Part shown: positions 12,295 through 23,747 of the stretch, piece by piece
Layout: each line of letters begins with the position of its first letter
Position numbering within the stretch: position 1 is the first letter of the stretch
Origin: Hygrophila difformis
Taxonomy: Eukaryota; Streptophyta; Magnoliopsida; Lamiales; Acanthaceae
Assembly (NCBI GenBank): GCA_030278955.1
Contig: JAOANR010000010.1
Coordinates: 13,995,086 to 14,059,085, forward strand
Direction of reading: 5' to 3'
DNA length: 64,000 nt
Made by a program: the position numbers and the translations under genes
Notes under the pieces: generated by a model
Databases searched by the model: none
What the model was told of the DNA's origin: nothing
What the model saw: only the letters and a program-made list of their open reading frames with translations

Positions 12295-12554
12295 CTTCTT
12301 CTATATTCAAATATTTTTTACGGGCCCACTTTTCACACAGTTCAGTGTACATTTTAAATCATGAATAACTTAAGTTCAGTGCAAGTAAAAATTCTAAATG
12401 ATCGATATTTAAAAACTACACGACGAGACGAATCTGACAAGATCTCACTTGACTATATTTAAACTTGTATAACTAAAATAAAACTTTAAGTGAAAGTATG
12501 TGTGTAAATAGTAGCACATTTTCAAATGTCAACAATATTTGAATACGGAGGTAG
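12295..12554. mobile_element. Stowaway MITE nested in the Helitron
   Basis: Flanked by TA on both sides. Left end CTTCTTCTATATTCAAATAT, and right end is the inverted form (CAATATTTGAATACGGAGGTAG). The core GACGAGACGAATCTGACAAG followed by ATCTCACTTGACTATATT is shared with the MITE at 50781-51032. Confidence 0.85.
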
Positions 12555-12854
12555 TAATATGAAACTTATTTATATTTTATTATATTAAAAATTATACAAA
12601 ATATTTATTATTATTAAGGAAATTGTGAAAATTCATATTATGTGAATAATTAGTTTACACTAAATTAACTATTTCCATAAAAATGCTATAAATAAAATAA
12701 TTGGGTGTCCAAAGAGTTATTGGAGTGCGAATATATCCATTATTAAATAAAGAAGTAAAATCAAATTTTTTTAATCTATTTTTAAGGTAGAATTCATTAA
12801 TCTATGTTTTAACAGATTTGTAATTGACATAATAACAAATAAAAAAATCTTGCT

Positions 12855-15215
12855 TTGTTAAAAATTGGAAAGCTAATTGCAGCAAATTCTATAAGTTTGA
12901 AACTTTTCTCTGGAATGCCGGTACCAGATGAAGTTTTAACGTCTGAAATAAAGAATCTATTAATACTAGAAGAGTCATATTATAATAAGAAAAAAATGAT
13001 GACAGATCATACTAAGCTATTACCTTTGTTGATTGATGAGCAAATAATATTTATAATAAGATAATGTCTGCAATTGATATTGGCGATGGTGGATTCTTTT
13101 TTCTTTACATGGTGGAAATGTCAATACATTTATCTGGAAACCATTATGTTCAGCCCTTCGTGGAGTCGTGATATTATCTTGCTTGTAGCATCCATTGGAA
13201 TAACATCACTACTTCTTCCAAGATGTAGGACTGCACATTCTAGATTTGGTATTCCACTAGATTGTGATGAGAATTCTTCCTACAAAAAATTATCCCAAAA
13301 AATGATTTAACCTCTCTTCTAATTAAGACAAAGCTCATTATTTGAGATGAAAATTCTTGATTGTTAATGATTATGAGCCCATCTGCTTTAACCAAATTTT
13401 CCATTCGATTTCAGAGGAGAATATTTATGCTCGCAGTTTATTTTGCTATGACTATAAATAGAAGTCATCTCAATCTTTAAAAAATGTTGGACTCTATCTT
13501 CCAGAACCGATTTTTAGAAGGGACTCGAAGAATTAATACGCAATTAAGATGGATTAACTCGAGATACAATAAGAAATGTTGTCTAAATAAAATTCATATT
13601 GCCAAAAAATTGCAAAACGAATACTTCATGGAGGTGATGGTAATTGGTAAAACTGATATTGATCTGGAGATGTACAATCAGGTGTGACATTTCAAGATGA
13701 TTTTCTTATGAATTCTACGGGTCGACAATTGTTGAGATTATATGTACAAATATAAATTGTACCACTTCAAATCCAGACATTTTTAAAGATGTTGCTAGAC
13801 TAGCCTCTACAAATGAGATATTGATACGATCAATTATTACATCATGGAACATACAAATGAAAAGATATATCTCAATTCTAACATTATTTGTCAAGATGAT
13901 GAAAGTATATATAATGACGATGAAATATTTTCACCGGAATATCAAAGTATGATCAAGCTTTCAGGATTACCGAATTATAAAATAAAGTTGAAGGAGTGCT
14001 GCATAGTCATGCTACTTAGGAATATAGATGCATCAAATAAATTATGCAATGGAAGCACGTATAGTAAACAAGATGCGGAACCATACAAATGAAAGTAGAA
14101 AATTCTTGATATAATGATTATAAGCCTGTCGAAGTTAACCAAATTCCCATTCGATTTTAAAGGAGAAAATTTCCACTTTGTTTTACTATGATTTTAAACA
14201 AAAGTCAATGTTAATCTTTAAAGAAGGTTGAACTCTATTTTTCAAAATCAATTTTTAGCTTTGAACAATTATATATTATGATATCTTGTGTCACTAGCAA
14301 GAGAGGAATCAAAGTATTAATATTTAATTAAAATGGATTAACTCAAGATAATACAAGAAATGTTGTTTATAATGAAATATATATATATATATATATATAT
14401 AAAATTTGCAATATGGATACTTGATGTAGTTGATGGTAAAATCGGTATTGATCTTGGAGATGTAGTTAGATGTGACATTTCTGGATAATATTCTTATAAA
14501 CTCTACTGGTGATCCTATGTAAGCATTTTTTTAGCGTACATAGACAAATATAAACCGCATCACTTCAAATATAGACATTTTTTAAGATATGTGCTATATC
14601 GGCCCCTTCCAATGAGATGAGTTGATACAATTAATTATTACATCATGTAAAGTCTGCCTGCAAATGAAAAAGTATATCTCAGTTCTAAAAATATTTGTCA
14701 AGAAGATGAAAGCATGGATAATGAAAATGAAATATTTTCATCAGAATATCTAAACACGATCAAGTGTTCTAGACTATTGAATCAGAAAATAAAGTTGAAT
14801 GAGAGTTGTATAGTCATTCTTTTTAAATATATAGATCCATCAAATAAATTATACAATGGAAGCAGGTTGATAGTAACCAAGATGCGAAACCATATAATTG
14901 AGTTAAACTAATTTTGGGAAACCATAAAAGTAGAAAATTCTTGATTGGTAGAATGATTATGAGCCCGACTGATTTAACTAAATTCTCCATTCGATTTCAA
15001 ATGAGATAATTTTCATTCGCAGTTTGTTTTGCTATGAAGATAAAGAAAAGTCAATGTTAATCATTAAAGAAGGTTGAACTCTATCTTCCCAAACCAGTTT
15101 TTAGCAACAAACAGTTATATGTTGCGATATCTCGTGTCACTAGCAAGACGAGACTCATAGTATTAATATTTAGTTAAGATGGATTAATTCAAGATACTAC
15201 AAGAAACGTTGTTTA
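12855..15215 (+). pseudogene. Decayed, internally repeated PIF1-type helicase
   Basis: Fragments in several frames. 12855-13064 resembles the start of the Helitron helicase module (an EESYYNKKKM...HTKLLPLL..EQ pattern). 13160-13310 carries VASIGITSLLLP and GRTAHSRFGIPL-like sequence that follows Walker A; the Walker A loop just upstream is deleted or out of frame. A C-terminal segment (LPxPxF, then ISRVTSRKGLK-like) appears near 13360-13560, 14100-14340 and 14940-15215. A middle segment (SGLPNYKIKLK...MLLRNIDASNKLCNGS) appears at 13844-14092 and 14714-14911. The order is therefore N-C-mid-C-mid-C, pointing to tandem duplication of an ~800-bp mid+C cassette. Not functional. Confidence 0.8.
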
Positions 15216-15459
15216 CAGTTAAATTTTCAGCAAATTGTAAGGAAAATTTTCATATCATGCATAATACTTATTTAAATAAAATATAATTTTATTATTTATT
15301 TTTATGGATCTGCTAGGTTTGTACAGGACAAGCCACAAGAAGACGGTTTAATATGATTATCTATTAGTTTTAAAAATAATTAAATTATAATTATCATATA
15401 TTCTCTATTAGTTTCATATGATATAAGTATATATATTATATATAAAATATATAATTATA

Positions 15460-15489
15460 CCCGTCGAGTTTCGACGGGTTACTTACTAG
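15460..15489 (+). terminator. Helitron 3' terminal hairpin and CTAG end
   Basis: Stem CCCGTCGA (15460-15467) and TCGACGGG (15471-15478) with a 3-base loop, then seven bases and CTAG (15486-15489). This matches the hairpin that signals the end of rolling-circle transposition. Confidence 0.9.
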
Positions 15490-16064
15490 TTTAGAAGTAA
15501 AAACAACTTAAATAGTTGTTCGGATGGATAGTTAAGCTGTGTTTGGATGAATTTTATGCATAATAAATTTTTATATATTAAAATTATAAAAACGAACATC
15601 AATCCCTTATAAAACAACTTATCTCTTATAAAAATAACTTGTCGAGTACTATATGTTTACCAAACTAGTTGGTCTAAATGATATGTGTTTTTTGTAGTTT
15701 AAGTAAAATATTCGAGTTCGAGCATTTATATATGAAAAACAACTATTCTATTTTTCTCTTCTAAATTGTTCTTATTCTTCATTCTCATTCTTCTACTGAT
15801 TTTTTTCAAAAGCCTAAACAAACGGTCCTAAAAATGACAGAAATATTTTTGTATTTTCACTCCCAAAAAACAACTTAATAAGTTCTTATTTTTTTAACCC
15901 CTACCTTTTTTTTAAAAAAAAGTTGAATTTTGACTTCTACTATTTTTTTTGCGTGAGAAAAATCCAAACAAACAGAGAAAAATAACTGAAAATAAATTAC
16001 GAGTGAATCAAAAGTCGAAAGAAGGAAGAAAAAAAAGAAAAAAAGAAAAAAAACCCCAAAAAAC
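15490..16064. other. Intergenic, no gene seen
   Basis: AT-rich DNA between the Helitron and the Copia target site. A GTGTTTGGATGAA block near 15540 and an inverted AAACAAACGG block near 15820 hint at an old MITE, but termini are not convincing. Confidence 0.4.
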
Positions 16065-16069
16065 ATTCT

Positions 16070-16905
16070 TGTTGTGATATTTATAATTATGGGTAAGGTA
16101 GTATATATGTGTAGGCGTGACTTGTGAGTGATTATATGGTTGTGTATATATGAGTGAATGGACTGAGTAATAAATACGATGAAGAGAACACAAAGGGATA
16201 AATAATTAATGGTAAGTGACGAACGAGAGCAAGAGGAGAAATAGACACTTGATTTTGTATATATTTTCAAGTGTAGTACGAGCCTGTTTGTAATGACTTT
16301 TTTTCAAGTGCTTTTGGCTTTTGCTTCTGCCAAAAGCACTTTTGAAGAAGAAAGAGTGTTTGTTTTGGCTTTTTAGAAAAAACAAAAGCACATCGAAAAG
16401 CTGCAAAAGTGCTTCTGGGAGAAGCAGCCCAGGGGTGCTTCTCCGAAAAGCAGAAGTCAAAAGCACCTAGTAATGTGTGCAGAGTCATAAATGCCCCTAT
16501 TAATTTATTTTAATTAACCTATAAATATATACTATTATATATAAATAGCATATCTTTTTTAGTAATTTACACATTTCAAAAGCATTTTTCACTTTTACAT
16601 ATTCAAACACACTTTTGAAAAAAAGCTGCTTTTCAAACATTCCATCCAAACACAAAAGCTACATGCTTCTGCTTTTGGCTTTCACTTCTGCTTCTGCTTT
16701 TGGCTTCTGCTTTTTTTAAAAGCCAATCCAAACGGGCCCTACAAGGGTATTTATAGGAGTAAATACACAAATTGATCAACAAGTGACAAGATATAATTTA
16801 GAAGAATACTAAATCAACTTTTCTTCCTACTAAAGCATCAACTGCATTAATTGTGTGCCATCATTGTTGACAAAGTTAATGCCGATAATATAATTTATTA
16901 TAACA
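16070..16905 (-). repeat. C1 3' LTR (interrupted by a MITE)
   Basis: Matches 49948-50320 along its whole length once the 460-bp insertion at 16280-16739 and its TAC duplication are removed. The minus-strand TATA-like CTATAAATACCC lies just inside the right edge of the insertion (about 16743-16756). Confidence 0.93.
16280..16739. mobile_element. MITE inserted in the C1 3' LTR
   Basis: Ends GAGCCTGTTTG and (inverted) GGGCCCGTTTGGATTGGCTT, with a 3-bp duplication TAC at 16277-16279 and 16740-16742. It is absent from the other LTR, which proves insertion. A 3-bp duplication fits PIF/Harbinger-type elements. Both subterminal regions are built of iterated GCTTTTGGC/GCTTCTGC motifs. No coding sequence. 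Confidence 0.85.
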
Positions 16906-17036
16906 CTCCCCCTTGATGCTTTAAAGAATATGTCTCGTTAAAACCTTACTAGATAAAAACCCTCTGGGAAAAAAAAATAGTGAAGGGAAAAGAGTACATG
17001 ATTCTTGTATATTTACTTCTCCCCCTGATCAAAACA

Positions 17037-19323
17037 TCAGTTAAGATTCTTTAGTTGGCGCATCCCGATAATTTTCACCAACTTCTCGAATGTTGCCGTT
17101 GGTAACGCCTTGGTAAACAAATCTGAAGATTATCAGCTGAACGGATTTGTTGCACATCTATTTCACCATTTTTCTGTAGATCATGAGTGAAGAAAAATTT
17201 TGGTGAAATATGTTTCGTTCTATCTCCTTTAATATACCCCCCATTTAATTGAGCTATATACAAGCTGCATTATCTTCATATAATATTGTTGGGGGTATTT
17301 TTTCTTCAGTAGCTATGCCACAGTTTTTCAATATATGGTGCATCAAAGATCGCAACCATACACATTCTCGACTTGCTTCATGGATTGCTAAAATTTCAGC
17401 ATGATTTGATGAAGTAGCAGTCAAAGTCTGCTTCATTGATCTCCATGAAATTGCAGTACCACCACATGTAGCCAGTTTGAGATTTGGCTTTATGCGGATC
17501 TGACAAATATCCAGCATCAGCAAAGCCGATTATTTCATGTCGAGAATTATTTGGGCAAAATAACCCAAGATCAATAGTTCCTTGGAGATATCAAAATATA
17601 TGTTTAATTCCATTCCAATGTCGTTTTGTAGGAGATGAACTGAATCTCGCTAATAAATTTACTGCAAATGATATATCTGGTGTAGTACAGTTTGCGAGAT
17701 ACATTAAAGCACCTATGGCACTTAAATATGGGACCTCTGGTCCAAGAATTTGTTCACCTTCCTCTTGTGGTCTAAATGGATCCTTTTTTATATCAAGTGA
17801 CCTTACGACCATTGGAGTACTCAATGGATGTGCTTTATCCATATAGAATCGCTTTAATACTCTCTGAGTATAAGCTGTCTGATGAACAAAAGTTCCATCA
17901 TTTAAATATTCAATTTGCAGACCAAGGCATAATTTGGTTTTACCAAAATCTTTGATTTCAAACTCCTTTTTCAAGTATTTAACAGCCTTTTGGAGCTCCT
18001 CTGGAGTTCCAATTAAGTTGAGATCATCAACATAAACTGCAATTATTACAAACTCTTGTCCATTTTTCTTAATGAAAATACATGGACAGATTGGGTCATT
18101 TGTATAACCCTCTTGTACCAAAGATTCACTGAGTCGGTTATACCACATTCGCCCGGATTGTTTCAATCCATATAAGGATTTTTGTAATTTGATGGAGTAC
18201 ATATGTTTAGGATTTGATTCATATGTCTCTGACATTTTTAATCCCTCTGGGACCTTCATATAGATATATGTATCTAAATTTCCATATAGATACGCAGTAA
18301 TAACATCCATTAATCTCATTTCAAGATTTTGATGGACTGCTAAACTGATAAGATATCTAAATGTTATTCCATCCATTACAGGGGGAATATGTTTCATCAT
18401 AATCAAATCTGGGTCTCTGTGAGAACCCTTTGGCTACTAGTCTCGCTTTGTATCTGACAATTTCATTTTTGTCATTTCTTTTTCTTACAAAAACCCATCT
18501 GTATCCAACTGGCTTTATATTTTCTGGTGTTTTGACAATCGGTCCAAACACATTTCGTCTAGCCAGGGAATCCAATTCAGATTGGACTGCATCTTTCCAT
18601 TTTGGCCAATCTTTTCTTTTCCGACATTCATCAACCGATTTTGGTTCATGATCCTCGTCATCGTTTATGATGTCAAGTGCTATATGGTATGAGAATGCAT
18701 TATCTATGATAATTGCATCTCGATTCCAAATATTTCTGCTTGTGACAAAATTAATTGATATTTCATTATTTTCAATTTCATGTTCCTCTGGAGCTGCAAG
18801 TTCCTGCTCCTCTGGAGCTGTTTGCTCTTCAAGAGCTTCTTTTTCCTCTGAAATATTTTCTGTAATTTTGTCACTTTTCAATAATTTGTAATCCTCTTTT
18901 CTTTCGAGGATTGTTATCTTTGGAACCTGGTGGTCTACCACGCTTCAAGCGTGCAGTAGATTCATCTTTGGCACTTGTAATTGGTCCCTCCGGGACAATA
19001 ATTTTGATTGGAACATTTACTGCCGGTATAGGAGATTTTGTTACTCTTTTAGAGTCGCATAATGCGTCCGGCAATTGATTTGCAATATTCTGCAAATGTA
19101 CAATTCTTTGTACTTCTAGTTCACAATCATTTGTACGAGGATCAAAGAAATCTAACGGTGTTTTCCAGTTGATTTCTTTTTCTTTCTTTGGTTGATTTTT
19201 ATCTCCCCCTAATGTCGGGAAATGAGATTCGTCAAAATGACAATCTTTGAATTTCGCAGTAAATAAATCACCAGTTAATGGTTCGAGATATCGAATAATC
19301 GATGATGATTCATACCCGACATA
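17037..19323 (-). pseudogene. C1 Copia pol, 3' part (integrase end, RT, RNase H)
   Basis: Reads from 19323 down, continuing the pol segment that ends at 27636 on the other side of G1 (…RRLGI then YVGYESSSIIRYLEPLTG). The reverse transcriptase starts with VKTPENIKPVGYRWVFVRKR and KARLVAKGFSQ (18357-18941). It continues with LMDVITAYLYGNL, LYGLKQSGRMWYNRL and the catalytic YVDDLNLIG (17591-18406). RNase H follows with AEILAIHEASRECVWLRS and YEDNAACI (17254-17523), and the C-terminus ends in a FTKALPTATFEKLV-like run with a TGA at 17037-17039. Frame changes near 18380, 17560 and 17260 break it. The YVDD core is intact. Confidence 0.9.
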
Positions 19324-19328
19324 TATTC

Positions 19329-20687
19329 TGACAGCTTGTCGTATAGCTGCAAAAGATAATTTAATTCCTGTGTCACCAAGTACAAAATAAATATAGTATA
19401 GCAGTGACAAGGGTCGAGTCCTCAGGGATTGGAATACTACATTCTCATAATATATACAATATTTAAAAGGGGGGTTTTGTATTTTGAGAACAAGAAAAAG
19501 ATAACAAGAACTAAAAAGCTAATTAATTCTATAAATCATGAAAAGAAAAGTGAGATTCAAGAACACAAATTTAAAACAAAGTATTGGAATTAAAAACCTC
19601 TAGTTCACAGATTGATTTGGAATGGCATTTGAGTAAGATCATCGATGCATAAACATTGTGCTAATTGATAAACCAGTTATAGTTGTCAGGTCCGCTTAGA
19701 CAACCAACTTTTCCTTTCAGTTTAGACAATTAAGGTACGCCCGTTAATTGCCCCTAATCAAACTAACACTCCTAGGTACGCCCGTAGAAGATGTTGTCCA
19801 ATTGCATTATAATCTAGAAAAGCCTGATTCGAACTAATTACTACCTACGCGGAGTAATTCACAATTCGATTATACAATTCCCCGGGAAGGAACTAATCAA
19901 CCCGGTTACCACCTATTCAATTCAAGTACAATTACGGATACCCAAATCAATTTGGCAATCAATTATCAAACTAGACAAATATTTGGGCCCTAAACATTCA
20001 TCCAATTCAACAATAGTAAACCCTAAGCATAGAAATTGTATAAATACCAAAAGCACAATAGTTTTATAGCCAAAAATACATCATCTCACAAAACCCCAAA
20101 GCCATTCTTCACCAAATTCCTAAACTAGAGAAAAGTAAAATCTACTCTAAATCCATGAAAGAGAAAACAAAATAAGTATAGAAGATACAACCAGTTTGAA
20201 GGAGTAGAGAAGAAAAGAGAAGCTTGGATAGGTCTGCTCTCCTTTCGTCCCTGTCTGTCTTCCTTTCCTGGATGGTTTCTTCTTGCTCTCCAAAAATTGT
20301 CTCCCCTCTATCCTTCCAAAGTCAAGTCTAAAAATAGCAAGTGAAAAGTGTACTCCAAAAGTAAAATCTGAATCCCTGTCCCTGCCGTGTCCCAGCTTTC
20401 TTTTCCCACTTTGAATTGTGTAATGGGCTTGGGCTGAATTCGGAGTTGGGCTTGGCTTGGGCCCAATTGCAGCTTCCCTCATCCTTGCTAGTCATGGTCA
20501 TGACTAGGGAAGTCATGGCTGCCTGTCTTCTTTCTTTCTTTCTTCCACATTGCTCTTCCTTTTTCAATTGTCATGCCATCCTCCTACAAACAACAAAACA
20601 AGCATAAAGAGAGTAAAGTGCTACCAAAACACACCACAAAATTATCCAAAATATATATCATTATCAAGCACAAAATTCACAATATCA
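19329..20687 (-). repeat. G1 3' LTR
   Basis: 1359 bp, nearly identical to 26268-27630, indicating recent insertion. It contains the palindrome-like CTAGTCATGGTCATGACTAG at 20488-20507. Confidence 0.93.
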
Positions 20688-23600
20688 AATTCCCCCATAC
20701 CTAAATCATGCTTGCCCTCAAGCATATGTTTAAAAATAGCCTAATCAAGCCATAATAGTTTCTATGAACAAGTCAATCCAAGCACAACCATATCAGTCCA
20801 ACATTAAACATATTAAGCCAACAACCTCCCAAGGGTTAAGTGTATACACTCTTCTCAATTTAAGTGCAGGTAAACAAATAAGCACTCAAGTGGTAAAACA
20901 AAAGGACAATCCCATAAGCTTGAAAGAAAATCACATCTCCCATGCTAAGATTTTATCCAACATAAAGAATCAAAGGGTCTTCAAAAAGGGTTATAACGGG
21001 GCCATGGTTGGGGTAGGAAAAAGGATATAGAAAGGCTAAAGTGAATGCAAGTACTTCCAAAGAGTCATCATAGACAAATCATAACACATCATGGTTGCCA
21101 TACCAAAACAAAACCTTAAGAGGTTCAAAAGAATAAAAATTACCTCTATTCTATCCTCCCAAGGTTTTCCAAAATAAACACAAAACCAAAAGATCATCCA
21201 TATACAACTTCCAAATAATCCCAAAATTTCCCAAGCAATGAACCAAACAAAACCAAAACTTGCCAAACAATTTCTAGCAACTTTCATATATCCCCCCTTT
21301 TTTTTTTTCTTTTTTCTTTTTTTTTCTCTTTTTTTTTTCGTGGGCTTCAATAGTTTAATCACGTTTATTAGAGGAATTCAACAATCTGAAAAGTGCAGGC
21401 GGAATTTCAACTCTATGTTCATAACACTGAGGTCAGAGGAACACGTGTCAAGCTATATCCATCCACTGCCCTTGTATATTTTTTTTTCTTTTTTTTCTTT
21501 CTTTTTTTTTTTATATAAAGGGCTGTTTATTTTTATAATTTTTTTAGGGGAATATGTATATACAAAGATTCCACAAATCATTCCAACAAAAATCCAACAA
21601 AATAGCTTGAGAATCCCACAAACCAATTTCTAAGCTCTTTTTTTCTTTCTTCTTGCAACCAACACAAAGATTCAACCATGATGACTTATGAAATCACTTC
21701 AATCACTAGGGTTCAAAATCAATGGTTATGACAAAAAGAAAAGGCTTAATAGGCTAAGGGTTATATATAAACAAAGAAAATGGATATAAGGCTCAAAGTG
21801 GCTAACTAGGGGATAAAAATATAGGTTAAGGCCAAAAAGAAGGCTAAAAGGGTTATCCTAATGCCCTTATCATATTCAAAACATTGGATTCAATCAATGC
21901 AAGTTCAACATGCATAATCATTCAAGTTCTAGGATGTCAAAATGGTTACCACATATTTCACACAAGAAAGAAATTTCCAAAAGCTTGTGATAAGTGTATT
22001 ATTTTTTTTTAATTTTTTTTTTATAAAACAACAAGCTTTGGAAAGAGGCTCAAATTCTCACATGGGTTTACAAATAGTTGGCTCAACATGTTCAAAAATT
22101 AGATATCATCAATCATGCTAGACAACTTATCAATAAAAACCATCAATACTCAATTTAACTTAAAATATTCACACAAAAATAGTGTGATTTTTCAAAAAAA
22201 TTCACAGAAAATGGCAAGCAATAATAGTTCCTCCCCCACACCTAAAGTCTACATTGTCCTCAATGTATTGAAAAGGGAATAGAATAGGACTTCCCTGGAA
22301 CTCATGAGGGGTGTGATGGCAGGGGCGGGGTGGAATGTTGAAATGCTTGAACATGGGCTACTTGACATTTTTGAATCCTGCATACAGAAAACTATCCCAA
22401 CAGTATATGCTCATGACAAAAATATCAAATCGCAAGCTTCCCATTTCATGAACAATGGATTCTTAATTTCCTAAACCCCAAAAGTATTGGAAAACGACAA
22501 AAAACAAGCTCTTTGTTTTTGAAACACAAAATGGAGTCCAAAAGAAAGACAACAACTATAAAAGAAACTTCCTTAAGAATAAATACAAGTTCCATAATCC
22601 CCAAGCCATCAACAATGCAAGTTCCAGTGTTCAATTTATCAAGTTCCACCATTTAATTTGCGAAATTGCTCAAAGAAGATACTGATTACCACTGTTTTCC
22701 ATACCAAAAATTGGAAAGAAGTTACCATGGTGTCGGGCAGGACTGACGATGCACGGTGCTACCAGTAGCGGCGGCGCTAGGAGGAGGCGGAAGAGAGGGA
22801 TGACCGGAGCAGTGGTGTGTGAGCGAGAGGGCGACCAGTGGAGGGCGACTAGACAGAAGGGTCGAGAGATACCAGAAAGGCGGAGCGAACGGGAGAGGGC
22901 GGCTGCGCTAGGATTCGAACGTGGAGGAGATGGACGGCGAAGGTTGGCGCGAACAGAGACGATGGTGGCGACTAGGGTTCGCAAAAGGGAAGGGCGAGCG
23001 AGGTAGAGAGACCAGGAGAGGTCGACGCCGGGCGACGTCGATGGGCGGCGGTCTGATGTCCGGCGGTGGCTGAAGGTGGACGATGAAGATGGAGATTTGG
23101 GAGGAAGAAGATGGATCGGGATTTTGGAGATGGAGGCTATAAAGTCAAAAGGGGGTGAGAGTGATTTTAGGTGGAGTAAATTAGGGTTTTGGGAGGAATA
23201 GCTATGTTGGGAATTCAATTTCAGGTAACTAACTATCAGTTAGTCATGGTCATGATTAGAGGTTGAAAGGCTACCTGAAAGATAAAGCTCAAAATTCTTC
23301 TTTAACACAGGTTGGCAAATAGGTGTTAGTCATGGCCATGACTAAAGGGTACCGGGTTCCCTGAATTGAGGTCTCCAAAACATCAACCTATCAAGGTCTT
23401 AGACATGGGCATCACTAACAGGTGTATTCCTTCCTGAATTCAACTTAAAATTCCCTTAAAAATTCATCAAGCTACATACAACTTCATCATGGTCATGAGC
23501 ATCATAGGCCTCATTCACTGAAAATTTCCTCCTTAAACACCTTCACTTATTCCTTGATCTAAAAATCACCAAAATTCCATATTGATTCTACAAAATCCAA

Positions 23601-23747
23601 GACAAGATGTCAATTGGATATCAAAATTATATTAAATTATAATCAACAACATGACAAAATATATATCATCAAAATGATTAGATTGCTTGGGTTGCCTCCC
23701 AAGAAGCGCTTTGTTTATAGTCTTTTAGCTTGACTCTTCCCAATGCT
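20688..23747 (-). other. G1 non-coding internal region
   Basis: Three kilobases between protease and 3' LTR with no conserved coding domain. In minus-strand order: four diverged copies of the LTR palindrome (23241-23258, the perfect TTAGTCATGGCCATGACTAA at 23326-23345, then about 23400 and 23490); a GC-rich stretch 22700-23160; an internal polypurine tract TTTAGGTGTGGGGGAG (minus) at about 22228-22245; AT-rich DNA with poly-T tracts; and GGCAAGCATGA followed by the terminal polypurine tract. Pol is replaced by this region. ORFs here are short and overlap on both strands. Confidence 0.75.

Larger units (their letters stand above)
11961..15489 (+). mobile_element. Helitron (degenerate, ~3.5 kb)
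   Basis: The 5' end reads A|TCTATATATATATTAATAA at 11960/11961. The 3' end is CTAG|T at 15489/15490, preceded by an 8-bp hairpin. Insertion between A and T without duplication, a 5' TC, and a 3' hairpin plus CTRR are the hallmarks of Helitrons. Inside are remnants of the PIF1-type helicase that autonomous Helitrons encode, and no Rep domain that I can see. A Stowaway MITE is nested at 12295-12554. Confidence 0.88.

Noticed and set aside
22670..23218. 182-residue minus-strand ORF in G1
   Set aside because: Lies in the GC-rich non-coding region after gag-pro, with low-complexity Ser/Pro/Arg content; G2 has no homologous protein.
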